Below the pieces are notes generated by a model. It saw nothing but the letters and a program-made list of their open reading frames with translations. It was not told the DNA's origin and made no database searches. A stretch of DNA of 37,866 bases from an uncultured Dorea sp. Lineage in GTDB: Bacteria; Bacillota; Clostridia; Lachnospirales; Lachnospiraceae. Positions 34,848-37,866 of the stretch are shown piece after piece; the first letter of the stretch is position 1, and each line of letters opens with the position of its first letter. The stretch is from positions 1-37,866 of the forward strand of contig CAJTOH010000035.1 in the NCBI GenBank assembly GCA_910577685.1, written 5' to 3'. A program made the position numbers and the translations under genes.

Positions 34848-35114
34848 TGCGAATATGGCGGTCGCTTTTTTTAAGATTTCATTTTCAATTCTAAGGCGCT
34901 GGATCTCTTTCTGGAGAGCCTTATACTCTTTGAGGGTAACGGTTTCCTCCCCGGACACATTGATTGGAGAAAGCTGTTTTACCCAGTTGCTGAGTGTACT
35001 CCGATTTACGCCATATTCACGTTCCGGTTTTGGATATGAGGTTCCTCCGGCATTATACAGATCCACAATCTGCTGTTTAAATTCCGGAGTGTAAGATTTT
35101 TGGTTCTTCGCCAT
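34842..35114 (-). mobile_element. IS3-family transposase OrfA fragment
   Basis: A 90-aa OrfA-like protein: a helix-turn-helix (SYTPEFKQQIVDLYNAG, then YGVNRSTLSNWVKQ) and a C-terminal leucine-zipper helix ending QRLRIENEILKKATAIFAK. AAGGAG precedes the ATG at 35114. The usual OrfB (DDE integrase) is missing: the frame ends at TAA and no integrase sequence follows on the minus strand down to trxA. The upstream side (about 35115-35178) looks like genuine IS DNA, and its end may lie near 35178. Without OrfB the element cannot transpose by itself. Confidence 0.75.
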
Positions 35115-35244
35115 GTTGAACATCTCCTTTGCTCTTTCACTTGATAGTATAGATTGTTCAACTTTTCCTGTCCACACTTATATACTAACACCAAACGGAT
35201 TTTGCGGACATTCAAAATAAAAAAGAATGTGGAGGTAACAAACA

Positions 35245-35602
35245 ATGGCAAAGACGATTTTTGAGGAACTGGGCGGCAGATACGAGCGGCAAGGCGATTA
35301 CTTAATACCGTGCTTAACCGTACCCGCCGAAGAAGAACAGCCGATAGGCACATGGGGACAGCGACATCTGGATTATCTGAAGCAGTACCGAAAGGTTACA
35401 TACACCCATCTTCTCACAAGCGGCAGGCTCAACGCTTAAACAGGCGCAGGAACGCTTTGAAAGGCTCATAGAGGGCATGAAACAGGCACAGGGCATAACG
35501 GAACGCCTAAAGGAAGAAAACGCCTTAGAATGGGCAGGGTGGCTTAATAACATAAGAGCTTGTGCGAGGGAGATTATAGAACAAGAATTGATTTTTGTAT
35601 AG
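35245..35602 (+). pseudogene. tnpV: TnpV transposon-encoded protein, frameshifted
   Basis: The opening (MAKTIFEELGGRYERQGDY, with GTWGQRHLDYLKQY) and the tail (QERFERLIEGMKQAQG, ending EIIEQELIFV at TAG 35600) are both TnpV-like but lie in different frames. The first frame stops at TAA 35437 just after SGRLNA, and the second resumes at 35441. Several codons expected between them are missing, so a small deletion of a length not divisible by three caused the shift. TnpV is found on clostridial mobilisable/conjugative transposons. GGAGGTAAC precedes the start. Confidence 0.75.
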
Positions 35603-35647
35603 CGGAGTGGCGGCAGCGAAAACTGTCGCCATATTAATTTAAGTATA

Positions 35648-35676
35648 TTGACACAATTTTTAAAAAGTGGTATATT
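35648..35676 (+). promoter_or_regulatory. Promoter of the DUF3796-XRE-KTR operon
   Basis: Perfect TTGACA (35648-35653), 17 nt, then TATATT (35671-35676), about 45 nt upstream of the DUF3796 ATG. Confidence 0.75.
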
Positions 35677-35721
35677 TATAACATGAAGAGCGAAATACAC
35701 CACAAAACAAGGAGGATTTTT

Positions 35722-36081
35722 ATGAACCACAGAATTAATTACTTGGGCTTTTTATCTTTATTAGCGTTAATTGCGATTTTAGGGTGGCAAACAGAAAATA
35801 CTGGTTTATACGGTTTCTTTGGCTTTGCCTATTATCTGCGCTATTTCTGGGTCATACCAGATGAATTTTTCCGCTTTAATGTTCAAAAGGCGGCTACATT
35901 TGCGTTTATGTCAGAAATGATTTCTCTTGTTCTTTTTATGTTTGTTTGTGTTTATATTTATGGTATTGCTAAGGCTGTTCCTATGGCTTTTGCACTGAGT
36001 TTTGCTGTGGCTATTTTAGCTTTTAGTGTTGCTCTTATTGGTTTTGAGTGGAAAGAGCGAAAGGGTGCAGAGAATGATTAA
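35722..36081 (+). CDS. DUF3796-type small membrane protein
   Basis: A 119-aa protein with three or four hydrophobic segments (about residues 5-20, 28-42, 60-80 and 84-105). The central YGFFGFAYYLRYFWVIPDEFF segment is like DUF3796 proteins, which are usually paired with a short XRE regulator, as here. ATG 35722 is set by AAGGAGGA (35709-35716); an upstream in-frame ATG at 35683 precedes that site. It overlaps the regulator gene by 8 nt. Function unknown; a role as partner or signal sensor for the regulator is inference. Confidence 0.65.
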   Translation: MNHRINYLGFLSLLALIAILGWQTENTGLYGFFGFAYYLRYFWVIPDEFFRFNVQKAATFAFMSEMISLVLFMFVCVYIYGIAKAVPMAFALSFAVAILAFSVALIGFEWKERKGAEND

Positions 36082-36271
36082 AAATCGCATAAAAGAATAT
36101 AGAGCAAAATATGACATGAAACAAGAGGATTTAGCCAAACTTGTAGGTGTTCGTAGGGAAACTATCGGAAATCTAGAAAAAGGAAAATATAATCCCTCAT
36201 TAGTTTTGGCATGGAATATAGCAAAAGTCTTTGGTGTTTCTATCGAAGAAATATTTACAATTGAAGATTAA
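36074..36271 (+). CDS. Short XRE-family HTH regulator (YozG-like)
   Basis: A 65-aa protein that is essentially one HTH_3 domain: IKEYRAKYDMKQEDLAKLVGV, RRETIGNLEKGKYNPS (recognition helix) and VSIEEIFTIED. This size class regulates neighbouring membrane-protein genes. Its start lies inside the DUF3796 gene, so the two are translationally linked. Confidence 0.85.
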   Translation: MIKNRIKEYRAKYDMKQEDLAKLVGVRRETIGNLEKGKYNPSLVLAWNIAKVFGVSIEEIFTIED

Positions 36272-36283
36272 GAAGGTGATATT

Positions 36284-36472
36284 TTGAAAAATAATAATTG
36301 GATACGTTGTCCTGTTTGTGGAAATAAAACTCGTGATAAAATCAGAGAAGATTCGATTTTGAAAAATTATCCTTTCTATTGTCCAAAGTGTAAACAAGAA
36401 ACATTGATTGAAGTAATAAATTTGAAAATGACAGTCATCGCAGAGCCAGACGCAAAGACGCAGAGCCGATGA
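36284..36472 (+). CDS. Cysteine-rich KTR-type protein
   Basis: A 62-aa small protein with two CxxC zinc-ribbon knuckles (CPVCGNKTRDKI and CPKCKQ) and the tail EPDAKTQSR, matching the Cys-rich KTR family found on Firmicute mobile elements. TTG start at 36284 with AGAAGGTG about 5-12 nt before it. Third gene of the operon; ends inside a terminator hairpin. Molecular function not known. Confidence 0.8.
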   Translation: MKNNNWIRCPVCGNKTRDKIREDSILKNYPFYCPKCKQETLIEVINLKMTVIAEPDAKTQSR

Positions 36473-36505
36473 ACTTGTGAAATAAAATCACAGTTCATTG
36501 GCTCT
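36462..36505 (+). terminator. Terminator overlapping the KTR stop codon
   Basis: AGAGCCGATGAAC (36462-36474) pairs with GTTCATTGGCTCT (36493-36505, one G-T), followed by ATTTTATTTC. The left arm contains the last codons and the stop of the KTR gene. Confidence 0.75.
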
Positions 36506-36615
36506 ATTTTATTTCATGAGGTTTTAAGGCAAACGCCCACCATATAAAAAACGGTGTATTATCGGTTTTTTATCAGAAATTCAATGTAGCGTTTACCATT
36601 TCAACGGAGCGTTTG

Positions 36616-36643
36616 TTGAATATAGTATTTTTTGTGGTAATAT
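36616..36643 (+). promoter_or_regulatory. Promoter of the second XRE gene, with nearby GCGTTT repeats
   Basis: TTGAAT (36616-36621), 16 nt, then TAATAT (36638-36643). Two AGCGTTT direct repeats about 20 bp apart (near 36588 and 36608) sit just upstream of or next to the -35 and could be an autoregulatory operator. Confidence 0.4.
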
Positions 36644-36668
36644 AAGAGGTAGAAAGAGGGTGTAAAAA

Positions 36669-37109
36669 TTGAATGCTCAAAAAACAGGCAGCTTGATTGC
36701 TGCTATCAGAAAAGAAAAAAATCGTACTCAGCAGGATTTAGCTAATGAATTAGGAGTATCAAGTGCAGCTATTTCAAAATGGGAACGAGGGATTGGATTT
36801 CCAGATGTATCTCTTATTGAGCCATTAGCTACATCTTTGGGGATTACCATAGCGGAATTATTCAAGGGCGAAAGGATAGAAAACGGCGATGCTAACGAGT
36901 ATGAGAACTTGTTATCAGATGTTGTGAAAGTATCAAAGAATGAAATAAGCAAAAAGAAAAAAATATCGAATTGGATTATCGCTATTACTGTCGCTGTCCT
37001 ATATTTATTGATTAGTATAATAACACAAAAGTGGGAAATAACTTGGGTGGTCTGGATTGTTTATTGCTTTTATCGGATTTTCACCGAATACATCTATAAG
37101 AAATATTAG
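36669..37109 (+). CDS. XRE regulator with C-terminal membrane domain
   Basis: A 146-aa protein. N-terminal HTH_3 (residues about 8-65: SLIAAIRKEKNRTQQDLANE, with SSAAISKWERG as the recognition helix), a charged linker with KKKK, then two hydrophobic segments (about residues 102-118 and 121-138). The start is TTG 36669 behind GAGGGTG; no in-frame ATG precedes the HTH. A membrane-anchored regulator is suggested, target unknown. Confidence 0.75.
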   Translation: MNAQKTGSLIAAIRKEKNRTQQDLANELGVSSAAISKWERGIGFPDVSLIEPLATSLGITIAELFKGERIENGDANEYENLLSDVVKVSKNEISKKKKISNWIIAITVAVLYLLISIITQKWEITWVVWIVYCFYRIFTEYIYKKY

Positions 37110-37142
37110 AAATCGTTGAACTTACTATATTCATGCGAATTA

Positions 37143-37182
37143 TCATCAAAGAGCCAGACGCATAAGACGCAGAGCCGATGAA
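37143..37182 (+). pseudogene. Relic 3' end of a second KTR gene
   Basis: This segment repeats the KTR gene tail at 36434-36474 (AGAGCCAGACGCA...AGACGCAGAGCCGATGAA) with one inserted T that breaks the frame inside EPDA. No KTR coding sequence lies upstream, so only the 3' scar remains. It is probably a recombination footprint of modular cargo exchange. Confidence 0.65.
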
Positions 37183-37236
37183 TTATGAACTTATAATGAA
37201 GTCAAAATTAAGTAAAAACAGTAATTTAGGAGTGTG

Positions 37237-37479
37237 ATGAAAATGCTTAATTTAAAGAAAAGAAGAATGAAGAAAAATTTATTTTTGGCTCTATCCATTA
37301 TATCAGCGTTTATATTTATAGCAGGTGTAATGTGTACTATAATGGGTGACGATAGCCCAGTTAAGTTTATAGTTAATGAAAGCCCAGTAAAATTAATCGT
37401 TCCACCATCATTAGTATTTTTTATAACATTCTCTTTATATAAAAATAGTAAAAAAGTTATAAAAGAAAATACAAAATAA
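37237..37479 (+). CDS. Small two-helix membrane protein, unknown
   Basis: About 80 aa: a basic start (KKRRMKKN), a hydrophobic helix (about residues 14-38), a short polar stretch with a repeated SPVKxIV motif, and a second helix (about 56-70). I do not recognise a family. TTAGGAG precedes the GTG 37234/ATG 37237/ATG 37243 cluster, so the start is uncertain. TATAAT at 37192-37197 may be its -10. Confidence 0.5.
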   Translation: MKMLNLKKRRMKKNLFLALSIISAFIFIAGVMCTIMGDDSPVKFIVNESPVKLIVPPSLVFFITFSLYKNSKKVIKENTK

Positions 37480-37576
37480 TTACCTAATCAACTGATGGTT
37501 GAATTGGGTGCAATCAACTGTTAGTTCGTTTCGAAATCTGTTTTTAGTTTGTAAAATAACTGCCAGGAGGTGGAAC

Positions 37577-37866
37577 ATGGAACAACAAATGATAGGAAAA
37601 TTTATATCAGCCTGTCGAAAAGAAAAAGGGCTTACGCAAATGCAGTTGGCTGAAAAATTAAATATTACCAATAGAGCAGTCTCTAAATGGGAAACAGGAA
37701 AAAGTATGTCAGATGTTTCTCTAATGCTTGATTTGTGCGGCATACTGGGCATAACTGTAAATGAACTGCTTAGCGGGGAAAGGATTATTATGGAGGATTA
37801 TCAGAAAAGAGCAGAAGAAAACCTTATGGAATTACAGGCGAAAAAAGAAAAAGCACAAGGAGAATA
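37577..37866 (+). CDS. XRE-family regulator, 3' truncated by the window edge
   Basis: The first 96 codons of an HTH_3 regulator: KFISACRKEKGLTQMQLAEK, then NRAVSKWETGKSMSDVS as recognition helix, and VNELLSGERI, followed by a charged helix (QKRAEENLMELQAKKEK). Proteins of this type often end in a membrane domain, which would lie beyond the window. AGGAGGTG precedes the ATG. Confidence 0.85.
   Translation, partial: MEQQMIGKFISACRKEKGLTQMQLAEKLNITNRAVSKWETGKSMSDVSLMLDLCGILGITVNELLSGERIIMEDYQKRAEENLMELQAKKEKAQGE

Overview
The window looks like chromosomal DNA of a low-to-mid GC Gram-positive anaerobe, most likely a Lachnospiraceae-type gut Clostridia. The evidence is the gene order murE-priA-def-fmt-(zinc protease)-rsmB-rlmN-prpC-prkC-rsgA-rpe-thiN, the AGGAGG-type ribosome binding sites, the TTGACA/TATAAT-like promoters, a sialic acid catabolic cluster, and mobile-element cargo genes (TnpV, KTR cysteine-rich protein, XRE regulators) common in gut Firmicutes. 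No species call is possible from this sequence alone.

Region 1 (1-4578, AT-rich) is a surface-glycan modification operon: an acyltransferase, a large three-domain enzyme (nucleotidyltransferase + APH-type kinase + SIS sugar-phosphate isomerase), a second acyltransferase and a small HAD phosphatase, all with overlapping start/stop codons. Both acyltransferases carry simple-sequence tracts in their 5' coding regions. The first has at least twelve AAGC units that are open in the gene frame. The second has a G10 run that puts the gene out of frame, and G11 would restore it. This looks like a two-switch, slippage-driven phase-variable cassette around an unusual trifunctional enzyme, recalling the repeat-controlled lic1 logic of Haemophilus. 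It is the strongest candidate for an undescribed system here.

Region 2 (4579-8647) holds an AAA-ATPase/PD-(D/E)XK protein of unknown role, a YitT-family membrane protein whose promoter is followed by a terminator-like hairpin, and peptidase T on the minus strand.

Region 3 (8648-25062) is the housekeeping core: MurE, replication restart, N-formyl-methionine metabolism, rRNA methylation, the PrpC/PrkC phosphatase-kinase pair (PrkC with four PASTA domains and an unusual Asp/Tyr-rich linker), RsgA, Rpe, ThiN, YchF, Lgt and a GNAT enzyme. Odd local features are a 41-bp tandem duplication at the start of rlmN and a perfect 16-bp hairpin near the start of rsgA.

Region 4 (25063-32404) is a sialic acid and amino-sugar operon: nanE, nanA, an SSS-family symporter, a NanQ/YhcH protein, a ROK kinase, an RpiR regulator and nagA. 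Its promoter has two similarly spaced TGAAA-N4-TTTCA-like sites that could be RpiR operators. A strong palindromic element sits between the YhcH and ROK genes. A Cys-rich DUF5714 protein, an EcsC-family protein and thioredoxin follow.

Region 5 (34560-37866, AT-rich) is a mosaic of mobile-element debris and cargo: a truncated IS3 orfA, a frameshifted tnpV, DUF3796 + XRE + KTR genes, a second XRE-membrane protein, a relic of a second KTR gene, a small membrane protein and a third XRE gene cut by the window end.
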